Shown piece by piece: positions 10,621 through 22,305 of a stretch of 64,000 nucleotides of DNA. How positions within the stretch are numbered: the first letter of the stretch is position 1; every line of letters starts with the position of its first letter. Below the pieces are notes generated by a model. That model had not been told where the DNA came from. It saw nothing but the letters and a program-made list of their open reading frames with translations, and did not search any database. The translations under genes and the position numbers were made by a program. The DNA is from CAWKGC01 sp963849005 (GTDB taxonomy: Bacteria > Pseudomonadota > Gammaproteobacteria > Burkholderiales > Usitatibacteraceae), in assembly GCA_963849005.1 (NCBI GenBank), contig CAWKGC010000023.1, positions 310,001 to 374,000 of the forward strand, read 5' to 3'.

Positions 10621-10744
10621 AACCGCCGATGAACGCCGATGAACTCCGATAAAAGCAAATGCAAGATGGGTGTTGCATCGGGATACTCGGTGACCATCGC
10701 AGGCACCAACTCTCATGCTTTTCTATCGGCGTTCATCGGCGGTT
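10621..10744. repeat. Inverted-repeat element between korA and korB
   Basis: A perfect 20-base inverted repeat has its left arm at 10621-10640 and its right arm at 10725-10744. The arms are built from the tandem motif GATGAACGCC. Next to the arms a second imperfect pair occurs (CCGATAAAAGCA against TGCTTTTCTATCGG). The roughly 84-base centre has no ORF. It resembles small non-autonomous palindromic repeats or MITEs and lies directly after the korA stop. The transcript could fold into a long stem between the subunit genes. Confidence 0.8.
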
Positions 10745-10780
10745 AATTCTGCTTTTGCCCTCATCGACGGTTAATGACAC

Positions 10781-11836
10781 ATGACCTACCTGACCAAACC
10801 GAAGCTGCACCACCCGGACCTGCCGAAGAACGAGCTGGGATTCACGCGCCGGGACTACGAAGGCGCGATCTCGACGCTCTGCGCGGGCTGCGGGCACGAT
10901 TCCATCAGCGCGGCGATCATCCAGGCGTGCTTCGAGCTGTCGCTGCCGCCGCACCGCATCGCCAAGCTCTCGGGCATCGGCTGCTCGTCGAAGACGCCCA
11001 CCTATTTCCTCGGCAACTCCCACGGCTTCAATACCGTGCACGGCCGCATGCCGGCGGTGCTCACCGGCGCCAACCTCGCCAACCGCGACCTGGTCTACCT
11101 GGGGGTCTCGGGAGATGGCGATTCCGCCTCGATCGGGCTGGGCCAGTTCGCGCACGTGATGCGGCGCGGCGTGAACATGACCTACATCGTCGAGAACAAC
11201 GGCGTCTACGGCCTGACGAAAGGGCAGTTCTCCGCGACCGCCGACCGCGGCTCGAAATCCAAGCGCGGCGCGGTCAACCCCGAAGAGGGGATCGACCTCG
11301 CCATGCTCGCCCTGCAACTCGGCGCGACCTATGTCGGTCGCGGCTTCTCGGGCGACAAGGAGCAGCTGGTGCCCTTGATCAAGGGCGCGCTCATGCATCC
11401 CGGCCCCGCCTTTCTCGATGTCATCAGCCCCTGCGTGGCCTTCAACAACCACGAAGGCTCGACCCGCAGCTTCGACTACGTGCGCGAGCACAACGAGGCG
11501 GTGAACCAGCTCGACGTGATCACGGTCCGCAAGGCGATCGAGACCGAATACGCGCCCGGCACGATGCAGGAGGTCCGCCAGCACGACGGTTCCGTGCTGC
11601 GCCTGCGCAAGCTCGACCAAGGCTACGACGCCTCCAGCCGCATCAATGCGATCAGCTTCGTCTCTTCGCACCAGGCGAAGGGGGAGATCGTCACCGGGCT
11701 GCTCTACGTCGAGGGCGACACCGGCGACCTGCACGAGGCGCTGGCCACGGTGGACTTGCCGCTGAACCAGTTGGGCGAGCGCGAGCTTTGCCCCGGCCGG
11801 GCCGCGCTGGAGAAAATCAACCAGGGCCTGCGATGA
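10781..11836 (+). CDS. korB: 2-oxoacid:ferredoxin oxidoreductase beta subunit
   Basis: A 351-residue intact TPP-binding subunit. Visible motifs are CAGCGHDS near residue 30, the SGIGCSSKTP segment, the thiamine and Mg2+ motif GDGDSASIGLGQ and ENNGVYGLTKGQ. The last two place TPP and contribute to 2-oxoacid recognition. It partners the upstream KorA. Its stop overlaps the ltaE start (ATGA). Confidence 0.93.
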   Translation: MTYLTKPKLHHPDLPKNELGFTRRDYEGAISTLCAGCGHDSISAAIIQACFELSLPPHRIAKLSGIGCSSKTPTYFLGNSHGFNTVHGRMPAVLTGANLANRDLVYLGVSGDGDSASIGLGQFAHVMRRGVNMTYIVENNGVYGLTKGQFSATADRGSKSKRGAVNPEEGIDLAMLALQLGATYVGRGFSGDKEQLVPLIKGALMHPGPAFLDVISPCVAFNNHEGSTRSFDYVREHNEAVNQLDVITVRKAIETEYAPGTMQEVRQHDGSVLRLRKLDQGYDASSRINAISFVSSHQAKGEIVTGLLYVEGDTGDLHEALATVDLPLNQLGERELCPGRAALEKINQGLR

Positions 11837-12850
11837 TCGACCTGCGCAGCGACACCGTCACGCGCCCGTCGGCCGCGATGCGTGCCGCGATGGCCGCGGC
11901 CGAGGTGGGCGACGACGTTTTCGGCGACGACCCGACGGTGATCCGGCTGCAGGAGTTGGCCGCCGGGACGTTCGGCATGGAGGCGGGCCTGTTCTTTCCC
12001 TCGGGCACCCAATCCAACCTCGCCGCGATCATGGCGCACTGCCAGCGGGGCGACGAGGTGATCCTCGGGCAGGACGCGCATACCTACAAGTACGAAGGCG
12101 GCGGCGGCGCGGTGCTGGCCTCGGTGCAGCCGCAGCCGCTCGCCAACCAGCCCGACGGCTCGCTCGACCTCGGCATGGTGGAAGCCGCGATCAAGCCCGA
12201 CGATTCGCATTTCGCCATCACCCGGCTGATCGCGCTCGAAAACACCATTGGCGGCAAGGTGCTCGCGCGCGCGTACATGGCCGACGCCGTGGCATTGGCG
12301 CGGCGCCGGGGGCTCGCGATTCACCTGGACGGGGCGCGCATCTTCAATGCTTCGGTGAAGCTCGGGCGTGCCGGTGCGCGAATTGTGCGCGGGATTCGAC
12401 ACGGTTTCGGTGTGCCTGTCCAAGGGACTCGGCACGCCGGCGGGAACGGTGCTGGTCGGGCGCGCCGCGCTCATCGACAAGGCCCGGCGCGCGCGCAAGA
12501 TGCTCGGCGGCGCGATGCGGCAGGTCGGCATCCTCGCCGCGTCCGGCCTCTACGCGCTGGAGAACAACGTCGACCGGCTCTCGGAGGACCATGCCAACGC
12601 GCAGCAGCTGGGGAAAGGCCTGTCGGCGCTCGGGCTGGACGTCGATCCGGTGCAGACCAACATGGTGTTCGTGCGCATCCCGGCGGCTTCATGCGCCGCG
12701 CTGTCCGCGCACCTCGCCAACGCCGGCGTAAACGCAATCGCCTCGCCGCGCATGCGGCTGGTCACGCACCTCGACGTGGATGAAAAAGGCATCGACCTCG
12801 CGATCGATGCCTTCGGGTCCTTCTTCCGCAGGTCTGCCGCGGCCGACTAG
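11833..12850 (+). CDS. ltaE: Low-specificity L-threonine aldolase (one frameshift)
   Basis: PLP enzyme that splits L-threonine or allo-threonine into glycine and acetaldehyde. It begins MIDLRSDTVTRPS, the family hallmark, with FPSGTQSNLAAI near residue 60, the PLP-binding HLDGARIFNA and the Schiff-base Lys in SVCLSKGLGTPAG. The frame shifts by +1 near 12365 (around CTCGGGCGTGCC), but the two halves join into one complete protein of about 340 residues. It is translationally coupled to korB, although a metabolic link is not obvious. Confidence 0.9.
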
Positions 12851-12854
12851 GGGT

Positions 12855-14283
12855 TCACAACACCTCGGCGGCGTGGTCCGCCAGCCGGCTTCTCTCGCCG
12901 CGCTGCAGCGTGATGTGGCCGCTGTGGAACCACCCCTTGAAGCGGTCGACCACATAGGTGAGTCCCGACGAGCCTTCCGTCAGGTAGGGCGTGTCGATCT
13001 GCGCGATGTTGCCCAGGCACACGACCTTGGTGCCGGGGCCGGCGCGCGTGATCAGCGTCTTCATCTGCTTGGGCGTCAGGTTCTGCGCCTCGTCGATGAT
13101 GAGGTACTTGTTGATGAAGGTGCGGCCGCGCATGAAGTTCAGGCTCTTCACCTTGATGCGGCTGCGGATCAGGTCGGCGGTCGCAGCGCGCCCCCAGTCC
13201 CCGGCCTCGTCGTCGGTCTTCATCAGCACGTCGAGGTTGTCCTCGAGCGCGCCCATCCACGGCGTCATCTTCTCTTCCTCGGTGCCGGGCAGGAAGCCGA
13301 TGTCCTCGCCCACCGGGTACCGTGACGCGCGTCATGATGATCTCGGTGTAGACCTTGAATTCCAGCGTCTGCATGAGGCCCGCGGCAAGCGTGAGCAGCG
13401 TCTTGCCGGTCCCGGCCTGCCCGAGCAGCGTGATGAAGTCGATGTCCGGGTCCATCAGGATGTTCAGCGCGAAGTTCTGCTCGCGGTTGCGCGCCGTGAT
13501 GCCCCACGCGTTGTTCTTGTGGTGGGTGTAGTCGCGCAGCGTCTGCAGCACGGCCGTCTTGCCGCGCGTTTCCTTGACGATCGCGTAGAACGGCCGGTCG
13601 CCTTCCTGGTAGACGAACTGGTTCACCAGCATCTGGCCGCACAGTGGGCCCTTCACCCGGTAGAGCGTGCGGCCCTGTTCCTGCCAGCTTTCGACGTCCT
13701 TGCCGTGCCTGTCCCAGAAGTCCTCGGGCAGTGTCATCACGCCGGTGTAGAGGAGGTCGGTGTCCTCGAGGACCTTGTCGTTGAAGTAGTCCTCGGCCAC
13801 GACCCCGATGGCATGCGCCTTGATGCGCATGTTGATGTCCTTCGACACCATCACCACTTCGCGCTTCGGGTATTTCTGCTTCAGGAACAGCGCGACGCCG
13901 AGGATCACGTTGTCCGCCTTGGCGGAGGCGACGGAATCGGGAATCTCGGCGTGGATCGAATGCGTCTGCAGCAGGAGGCGCCCGGTGGCGTCCGCATTGC
14001 CGCGCGCCTTGAGCGAGTAGCCGGTCTCGAGGTCGCCCACGCCCGAGGAGACGATCTCGTCGAGGAAGCGGCTGGCCTGCCGGGCGTTGCGCGCGACTTC
14101 CGACATGCCCTTCTTGTGGTCGTCGAGTTCCTCGAGCGTGACCATGGGGAGGTACACGTCGTGTTCCTCGAAACGGAACAGGCTGGTCGGGTCGTGCATC
14201 AGCACGTTGGTGTCGAGGACGAAGAGCTTGACCAGGCCCTTGCCCGAGCGCTCGACGGAGTGCGATTCCTTGCGGGTTTTCAT
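12855..14283 (-). CDS. PIN-PhoH fusion ATPase (one frameshift)
   Basis: PhoH2-type protein with an N-terminal PIN ribonuclease-like domain (KLFVLDTNVLMHD, acidic LEELDDHKKG, VSKDINMR) and a C-terminal PhoH ATPase with Walker A GQAGTGKTLL and Walker B YLIIDEAQN. The family couples RNA binding or cleavage to ATP hydrolysis. The frame breaks near 13315 after IMTRVTVP, where VGEDIGFLPG continues the conserved sequence. I start at 14283 because GGAGG lies about 7 bases upstream of that ATG; a start 28 codons earlier is possible. It lies downstream of bcp in the same direction. Confidence 0.88.
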
Positions 14284-14401
14284 CTTGGCCTCCGTGTGCT
14301 TCGGGGAGGGAGAATCAGATCCCTCATGGGCATGGCCCGAGGGTTCACGCAGCGGTTCGTTGGTCATCTAGGATGGGCGCCTTTGCGGTCGAAGGAAAGC
14401 T

Positions 14402-14864
14402 TCAGACGGACTTCACGAATTCGAGGACCTCGCTTGCATGGCCGGGAACCTTCACCCCGCGCCACTCCTTGAGGATCCGCGCATCGCGTCCGATGGCAAA
14501 GGTGCTGCGGACGATGCCGCGCACCTGCCTGCCGTACATGTTCTTCATCTTGATCGACGTCGAAGATCGCGCAGGCCTTTTCTTCGGTGTCGGCAAGCAA
14601 TTCGAACGGGAATCCCATCTTTGCCTTGAACTTCTCGTGGGAGGCCACCGTGTCGCGCGACACGCCGAAGACCGCCCAGCCGGCCTTCACGAACTGGCCG
14701 TGCAGGTCGCGAAACTGCGCGCCCTCGTCGGTGCAGCCCGGGGTGTCGTCCTTGGGATAGAAGTAGAGGAGGAGCGGGTGGCCCTTGAAGGCCGAGAGTC
14801 TGAATCGCTGGTTGCCGGTGGCGGGGAGTTCGAAATCCGGGACTGCCTTGCTTTCGCTGATCAA
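14402..14864 (-). CDS. bcp: Thioredoxin-dependent peroxiredoxin, Bcp type (one frameshift)
   Basis: Bcp-family peroxiredoxin that reduces hydroperoxides. The peroxidatic Cys is in KDDTPGCTDEG; the Cys five positions later found in some Bcp proteins is absent, so it looks like a 1-Cys type or uses another resolving residue. VFGVSRDTVASHEKFK and FPFELLADTEEKAC are typical. The frame breaks near 14560, and the tail (KMKNMYGRQVRGIVRSTFAI) continues the family sequence in another frame. The apparent start is a TTG. Confidence 0.88.
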
Positions 14865-14932
14865 GCTTCAGGCTCCTATGGCGTTACCCACAACCTATAG
14901 TGAACAAAAGGCTTGAAATACGCAAGCTATGG

Positions 14933-15848
14933 TTATGTTTCCGTTCCCAGAAACACCGGCCCCTGGCTGGAAAGGGTCCCGGAACGCCCGGCGACCGGGG
15001 CGTCGATCGCCGAATGCAGGGGCAGGGCGGTGAGGCTGTCGAGCGCCTCGAACTGGTCGCGGGTGGCGCCGAGTTCGTAGCCCTGGGCCTTCCATCCGTC
15101 GAGCAACTGCTCCATGACCGGCAGGAGCTTCATGCCCTCGAGCTCGGCGTGCAAGGTGAAGATGTGGTCCTTGCGTGCCTCGGTGATGGCGAGCAGCCGC
15201 TCGGCCACGTTCGCTTCGGTCGCCCCGTCCACGCCGATCAACTCGTCGAGCGTCGGCAGGGTCGTCGGGAACTGCGGGCAGGCGACGATCTCGGCCTGCG
15301 CCACCGGAATGAACGGGTGCGTGCCACGGCCGTCCGAGCAGTAGCTGAAACCGAGCCTTTGCGTGAGGCGAAGCGCATGCCGGCTCATCTGCCAGCCGGC
15401 GGCGCCGTGCACGGCGGGCCTTTCGCCGAATATCTCCTGGAAGCGGTCGATGGCGAGCTTCATCTGCTTTTCGGTCCATTCGGGAGACGCTGTCGCCGAC
15501 CTTGTCCTGCCACTCGACGTGGTCCCAGGTGTGGATGCCGACCTCGAACCCGTCGTCGCGCACCTTGCGCAGGATGTCTGCGCAGCGCCTGCCGATGTCC
15601 GGGCCGGGCAGGAGCGTGCCATAAAGCAGCGTGGGGAAGCCGTAATGCGAGACGACCGACGTGCGCGAGACCTTGGCCAGGAAACCGGGCCGCAGGGCCC
15701 TGCGGATGGCGCGGCCCGTGTGGTCGGGGCCGAGGCTGAAGAGGAAAGTCGCGCAGGCGCCGTGGCGCTTGAAGAGTTCCACGAGGCGAGGCACGCCAAG
15801 GCGGGTGCCGCGGTAGGTGTCGACGTCGACTTTGAGGGCGAGTTTCAC
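14933..15848 (-). CDS. ArnD-like polysaccharide deacetylase (one frameshift)
   Basis: Carbohydrate esterase 4 fold. The sequence follows ArnD, the deformylase of lipid A aminoarabinose synthesis: LALKVDVDTYRGTRLGVPRL near the start carries the metal-binding Asp pair, EVGIHTWDHVEWQ the metal-binding His pair, and FTLHAELEGM comes late. The frame breaks near 15480. The start is a proposed GTG at 15848 just before the conserved core, without a clear ribosome site. No other arn genes are nearby, so the substrate may be another formylated or acetylated envelope glycan. Confidence 0.8.
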
Positions 15849-15868
15849 GGGCAGGGAAAATGGGGTCA

Positions 15869-16021
15869 GGTTACATTTCCGCGGAAACCGGATTGGGGTC
15901 AGACCCCGATTCAAGCGCGCGATTGATCGCAGCATCTTGATGGTCCACGAAATCGGGCTCTGACCCCGGTTTCCGTGAATCGGGGTCTGACCCCAATCCG
16001 CGGACAGCCGCAAATGTAACC
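15869..16021. repeat. REP-like palindromic element with GGGGTCAGACCCC cores
   Basis: A perfect 25-base inverted repeat (15889-15913 and 15976-16000) is centred on GGGGTCAGACCCC. Outside it lies a second pair, GGTTACATTT at 15869 and AAATGTAACC ending at 16021. Further half-motifs occur at 15861 and around 15957-15967. Such elements are typical of REP/BIME sequences mobilised by REP-associated tyrosine transposases; no such transposase is in the window. It fills the divergent spacer between the deacetylase and typA. Confidence 0.85.
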
Positions 16022-16128
16022 CGCCCCCGATATCCCCGCCATGTTGCAGCGCACTAGCTTTTGCCGTATGGAAATGCTAAAATGTTGAATTTACTGCTGT
16101 TTTGTGACGGCAGTCCTTGAGGATCCTC

Positions 16129-17944
<1,816 letters not shown>

Positions 17945-18001
17945 GCAGGCGTTTCGCCCCACGAAGCACGCCGCGCCTGAACCGGACACGCTGGAGCGCC
18001 G

Positions 18002-19209
18002 ATGGACTCGCAAGTCCTGTTGATCCTGCTGCTTTGCGCCGTCATCGGCCTGGCCGCCCTGGTCGGCTGGCTGGTGGTGAGCCTGCGCGCCGGGCAGGAG
18101 GAGCGGCACCGCGCCGTCCTGACCGACCTGCATTCCGGGCTTGCCGAGTCCGCCGACCGCATCGCCTCGCGCCATAGCGAAGAGGGCGACAGGTTGCGCC
18201 GCGAGATCGGCGAACAGGGCCAGCGCCAGCAACTGTTGTTTCATTCCTCCATGGGGGAGATGCGCAGCCAGATCCAGGGCGCGATCGAATCCCTCACCAA
18301 GGGCGTCGACACGCGGCTCGCGGAGATCGGCGGCAAGGTGAGCGAGCGGCTCGACGAGGGCTTCAAGAAGACCAACGAGACCTTCGTCAACGTGATGACG
18401 CGGCTGCAGACCATCGACGACGCGCAGAAGAAGATCGAGACGCTCACCTCCAACGTGGTGAGCCTGCAGCAGCTGCTCGGCGACAAGCGCTCGCGCGGCG
18501 CGTTCGGCGAGAGCGCAGCTCGAAGACATCGTGAGGAACATGCTTCCCGAATCCGCGTTCGAGATGCAGTACACCTTCGCCAAGGGGGTGCGCGCCGACT
18601 GCGTGCTGAAATTGCCCGAGCCGACCGGGCTGATCGCGGTCGACTCCAAGTTCCCGCTCGAGAACTACGAGAAGATGATCGCCGACGGCGCCGGACAAGA
18701 TCTCGCCGGCGGCCTTCAAGTCCGACGTGAAGAAGCACGTCGACGACATCGCCTCCAAGTACATCATCCCCGGCGAGACCAGCGACGGCGCGGTGATGTT
18801 CCTGCCGGCCGAGGCCGTGTTCGCCGAGATCCACGCGCACCATCGCGACCTGGTCGAGTATGCGCAGGCGCGGCGCGTGTGGATCGTCTCGCCCACGACC
18901 ATGATGGCGGTGCTCAACACCGCGCGCGCGGTGCTGAAGGACGTCGAGACGCGCAAGCAGATCCACATCATCAAGGACGAGCTCGGCAAGCTGGGCAAGG
19001 AATTCTCGCGTTTCGACGAGCGCATGAAGAAACTCGCCGACCACATCCGCCAGGCCAACGACGACGCGACCCAGGTGCAGATCACCAGCCGCAAGATCAG
19101 CGAGCGCTTTGCCACGATCGAGCGCGCGGAACTGCCGGGCGTGCCTTCCTCGGCGCCGCCGTCGCCGCCCGAGCCGCCGACGCTCACCGTGGTGCCGAAG
19201 AGCGACTGA
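18002..19209 (+). CDS. rmuC: DNA recombination protein RmuC (two frameshifts)
   Basis: One N-terminal TM helix (VLLILLLCAVIGLAALVGWL), then a coiled coil of about 150 residues, then the RmuC nuclease-like domain with ADCVLKLPEP, LIAVDSKFPLENY, FLPAEAVFAEI and VWIVSPTTMMAVLNT. RmuC is linked to limiting DNA inversions and rearrangements and is predicted to be an endonuclease-fold protein. Frames break near 18515 and 18695; the conserved blocks are continuous after correction. The Pro-rich tail (SSAPPSPPEPP) is probably disordered. Confidence 0.9.
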
Positions 19210-19226
19210 AGCCTTATCATTGGCCC

Positions 19227-19747
19227 ATGAAGATCATCGGCATCTCGGGATACAGCGGCAGCGGCAAGACCACCCTCATCGAGAAGGTCATCCCGCAATT
19301 GGTGGCGCACGGGCTGCGCGTGTCGCTGATCAAGCACGCCCATCACCAGTTCGACGTCGACCAGCCGGGCAAGGACTCGCATCGCCACCGCGAGGCAGGC
19401 TGCGGCGAGGTCCTGGTGAGCTCGTCCCGCCGCTGGGCCCTGATGCACGAGTTGCGCGGCGTGCCCGAGCCGACTCTCGACGAACTGCTGCAGCGCTTCT
19501 CGCCGTGCGACCTGGTGATCGTGGAAGGCTGGAAGAACGAGCCGATCCCGAAGATCGAGGTGCACCGCTCGGCGGCGGGCAACCCGCTGCTGCACCCCAA
19601 CGATTCCCGAATGTGGTCGCCGTCGCCACCGATGTGCCGCTGGCAACCGCGCTGCCGCAGTTCGCGCTCGACGATGCCGCGTCGGTCGCGCAGTTCATCA
19701 TCGGGCATCTCGGCCTCGGCAAGGCGAAGCTGGAGGCCGTGCGCTGA
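19227..19747 (+). CDS. mobB: Molybdopterin-guanine dinucleotide biosynthesis adapter MobB (one frameshift)
   Basis: P-loop protein (GYSGSGKTTLIEKV) that assists MobA in forming MGD from molybdopterin and GTP. LIKHAHHQFDVDQPGKDS and VIVEGWKNEPIPKIEV are family signatures. The frame breaks near 19605. It overlaps moaD by one base. The mobB-moaD-moaE order supplies molybdenum cofactor; the neighbouring SoxC is a molybdopterin protein, although of the sulfite-oxidase type that does not need the guanine nucleotide form. Confidence 0.92.
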
Positions 19748-20008
19748 TGGCGGCGGTGAAGGTGCTCTATTTCGCCTCTCTGCGCGAGCGGCTCGAATGC
19801 GGCGAGGAGAAGGTCGAATTGCCGGGCGAGGTCGCCGATGTCGCGGCCATGCTCGAGTGGCAGCGCGCGCGCGGCCCGGTGTGGGCGGATGCCTTCGCCC
19901 CCGGCGCGCAATTTCCGCGTCTCGGTGAACCACGCCATGGCCGGTCCCGGCACCCGGCTCGGGGCCGGCGACGAGATCGCCTTCTTCCCGCCGGTCACCG
20001 GCGGCTGA
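19747..20008 (+). CDS. moaD: Molybdopterin synthase small subunit MoaD (one frameshift)
   Basis: Ubiquitin-fold sulfur carrier of about 86 residues ending in the required GG (FFPPVTGG), the site of thiocarboxylation. VKVLYFASLRERL starts the fold and VNHAMAGPGTRLGAGDEIAFFPP ends it, the latter in another frame. The break near 19905 is explained by a lost GC in GGCGCGCAATTT. It pairs with MoaE four bases downstream. Confidence 0.92.
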
Positions 20009-20012
20009 GCCA

Positions 20013-20477
20013 ATGGCGACAGTGCGCGTCCAGGCAGCGGATTTCGACGTCGGCCGCGAAGTCGCGATGCTGCGCTCGGGCCGCAAGGATGTCGGCGCCG
20101 TGGCCACCTTCATCGGCTGCGTGCGCGACGCCAACGAAGGCACGGCGGTGGCGTCGATGACGCTCGAGCACTACCCCGGCATGACGGAGAAGGCGCTGGA
20201 GGACATCTGCGGGCAGGCGCACGAGCGCTGGGAACTGCTCGACACGCTCGTCGTGCACCGCGTCGGGCCGTTGGCGCCCGGCGACCAGATCGTGCTGGTG
20301 GTGACGCTGAGCGCGCATCGCGGGCATGCCTTCGAGGCGTGCGAGTTCATCATGGATTTCCTGAAGACCCGCGCGCCGTTCTGGAAGAAGGAAGAGACCG
20401 CTTCCGGCTCGCGCTGGGTGGAGGCGCGCGCGGGCGACGACGAGGCTGCCGAGCGCTGGTTCGGGAAGGGCCGCTAG
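20013..20477 (+). CDS. moaE: Molybdopterin synthase large subunit MoaE
   Basis: Intact 154-residue catalytic subunit that inserts two sulfurs into cyclic pyranopterin monophosphate. FIGCVRDANEG and LEHYPGMTEKAL are family motifs, and the active-site lysines are in APFWKKE. It converges with the soxR-like gene, and the two stop codons overlap by four bases. Confidence 0.95.
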   Translation: MATVRVQAADFDVGREVAMLRSGRKDVGAVATFIGCVRDANEGTAVASMTLEHYPGMTEKALEDICGQAHERWELLDTLVVHRVGPLAPGDQIVLVVTLSAHRGHAFEACEFIMDFLKTRAPFWKKEETASGSRWVEARAGDDEAAERWFGKGR

Positions 20478-20872
20478 GTGCTGCAGAAGATGTCGCGCGT
20501 GAGCGAGATCATCTTCAGGATGCGGGGATCCTCGATCCGGTAGAACACCTTGTTCGCCTCCTTGCGCGACTGCAGGATGCCGCGCTCGCGAAGGATCCCG
20601 AGGTGCTGGGAAATGTTGCTCTGCGAGGTGCCCACCGCCTCGACGATTTCCTGCACGTTCAGCTCGTTCGGCCCCACGAGGCACAGGATCTTCAGGCGCA
20701 GCGGATGGGCCATTGCCTGCATCGCTTCGCTCGCCTGCTCGATGTTCCCGCTGCGCCCGATGAGGTCGAAGATGTCCTGCTCGGCAGGCTTCGGGCCGCG
20801 TTTGTTCGGTGTCGGTCCGGGATGTCCCGTGGCGGCGGGAGCTTGCCTGGTTCGACCGGTCGGGCGGGGCAT
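20474..20872 (-). CDS. ArsR-family sulfur-responsive repressor
   Basis: A 132-residue winged-helix regulator. The recognition helix lies in VGTSQSNISQHLGILRERGI. Two Cys residues sit where SqrR/BigR persulfide sensors have theirs: LKILCLVG in the first core helix and DIFC at the extreme C-terminus. In those proteins the pair forms a polysulfide bridge that releases DNA. The gene is divergent from soxC with a 93-base spacer containing a likely operator, so it probably represses sox until reduced sulfur is present. The N-terminus (about 35 residues, Pro/Thr/Arg-rich) looks disordered. Confidence 0.85.
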   Translation of the reverse strand: MPRPTGRTRQAPAATGHPGPTPNKRGPKPAEQDIFDLIGRSGNIEQASEAMQAMAHPLRLKILCLVGPNELNVQEIVEAVGTSQSNISQHLGILRERGILQSRKEANKVFYRIEDPRILKMISLTRDIFCST

Positions 20873-20881
20873 AAATAAGCC

Positions 20882-20912
20882 TTGACTAATATAGGCAACG
20901 CCTAATATAGTC
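20882..20912. promoter_or_regulatory. Probable operator-promoter of the sox divergon
   Basis: Two copies of CTAATATAG (20886-20894 and 20902-20910) lie 16 bases apart and flank a small inverted repeat, TAGGC-AAC-GCCTA. The block is AT-rich in GC-rich surroundings and just upstream of the regulator start. The repeat spacing and symmetry suit a dimeric ArsR-type repressor, and TAATAT could serve as a -10 box in either direction. Confidence 0.6.
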
Positions 20913-20965
20913 CGCCGAACCGGGGAAGGACGCAAGCCCGGCATTGTGCCGAGGAGACGCCGCCG

Positions 20966-22305
20966 ATGTCGAAATCAACGCGAATCGTGCCTGGGGGCCG
21001 GGTCCTTCCCGCGCCCGAGGGATTCCTCGGCCCGGAAGAGATCGCCTCGGTTGCCTCCGGGCGCCGTGATTTCCTGCGCTCCGCCTTCCTCGCGGCGAGC
21101 GCCACCCTTGCCGCCGGCGCGGCCCGCGCCGAGTTCAAGGGCGACCCCAACATCCTAGAGCTTCCCGAGCACAGCAAGGCGCTGGGCCAGCCGGTCGCCG
21201 CGCGGCCCTATGGCATGCCGTCCAAGTTCGAATCGAACCTTCAGCGCCGCGAAAGCCCGGGGCTCACGCGCGTTGCGGCTTCGAGCGTCGCATTCACGCC
21301 GCTGCAGGGCCTGTTCGGCATCATCACGCCGAGCGGGCTGCACTTCGAGCGCCACCACCAGGGCTGGTGGGACATCGACCCGTCGCAAGCACCGGCTGAT
21401 GGTGATGGGCATGGTGGCCAATCCCAAGGTGTACACGATGGACGACCTGATGCGCCTGCCCTCGCTGTCGCGCTTTCATTTCCTCGAGTGCGGCGCGAAT
21501 ACCGCGATGGAATGGGGCCAGGTCGCGGTGCCCACGGTGCAGTACTCGCACGGCATGCTGTCGTGCTCCGAATTCACGGGCGTGAAGCTGTCCACGCTCC
21601 TCGACGACTGCGGCTTCGATCGCAGGAAGGCGAAGTTCCTGCTTGCCGAGGGTGCCGATGGCTCCGGGATGACGCGCACGATCGCCATGGCCAATGCGCT
21701 GGACGACGCGATGGTGGCGTATGCCATGAACGGCGAAATGCTGCGCCCCGAGAACGGTTATCCGCTGCGCCTGGTCGTGCCCGGCGTGCAGGGCGTTTCC
21801 TGGGTGAAATGGCTGCGCCGCATCGAAGTCGGCGACCAGCCCTGGGCGCGCCAAGGACGAGTCGATCCACTACATGGACCTGATGCCCGACGGCACGCAC
21901 CGCCAGTACAGCTCGATCCAGGAATGCAAGTCGGTGATCACGACGCCCTCGGGCGGCCAGACGCTCCTCGACAAGGGCTTCTACAACGTCACCGGCGTCG
22001 CCTGGTCCGGGCGCGGCACGATCAAGCGCGTCGACGTATCGGTCGATGGCGGGCGCAACTGGCGCACCGCGCGGCTGGAGTCCCCGTTGCTGCCGAAGTG
22101 CCTGTCGCGCTTCAACTTCGACTGGGTGTGGGATGGCAGCCCCGCGGTGCTGCAGTCGCGCGCCATCGACAGCACCGGCTATGTCCAGCCGAAGATCAAC
22201 CAGCTGCGCGACGTGCGCGGCACCCGTTCGATCTACCACAACAATGCGATCCAGTCGTGGAAGGTGGCCGAGAGCGGGGAGGTGTGCAATGTCCAGGTCT
22301 ACTAG
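20966..22305 (+). CDS. soxC: Sulfane dehydrogenase molybdenum subunit SoxC (two frameshifts)
   Basis: SoxC carries the molybdopterin site of the SoxCD complex that oxidises the SoxY-bound sulfane sulfur, releasing electrons to cytochrome c. An RRDFLRSAF Tat motif and hydrophobic stretch (about residues 33-55) direct export of the folded protein. The Mo-ligand Cys is in HFLECGANTAMEW, and the C-terminal dimerisation domain follows (KRVDVSVDGGRNW). Breaks occur near 21386 (GTCGCAAG) and 21850 (GGCGCGCCAAG). Both are repaired by adding a lost GC, which gives a protein of about 446 residues. It overlaps soxD by 17 bases. Confidence 0.93.

Noticed and set aside
6769..10716. A 1315-codon open frame on the minus strand
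   Set aside because: It runs antisense to cheD, cheB and korA, which have clear family motifs. Its His/Arg/Ala-rich composition is typical of GC-rich antisense frames.
15869..16021. Insertion sequence
   Set aside because: No transposase ORF and too short; it fits a non-autonomous palindromic repeat.
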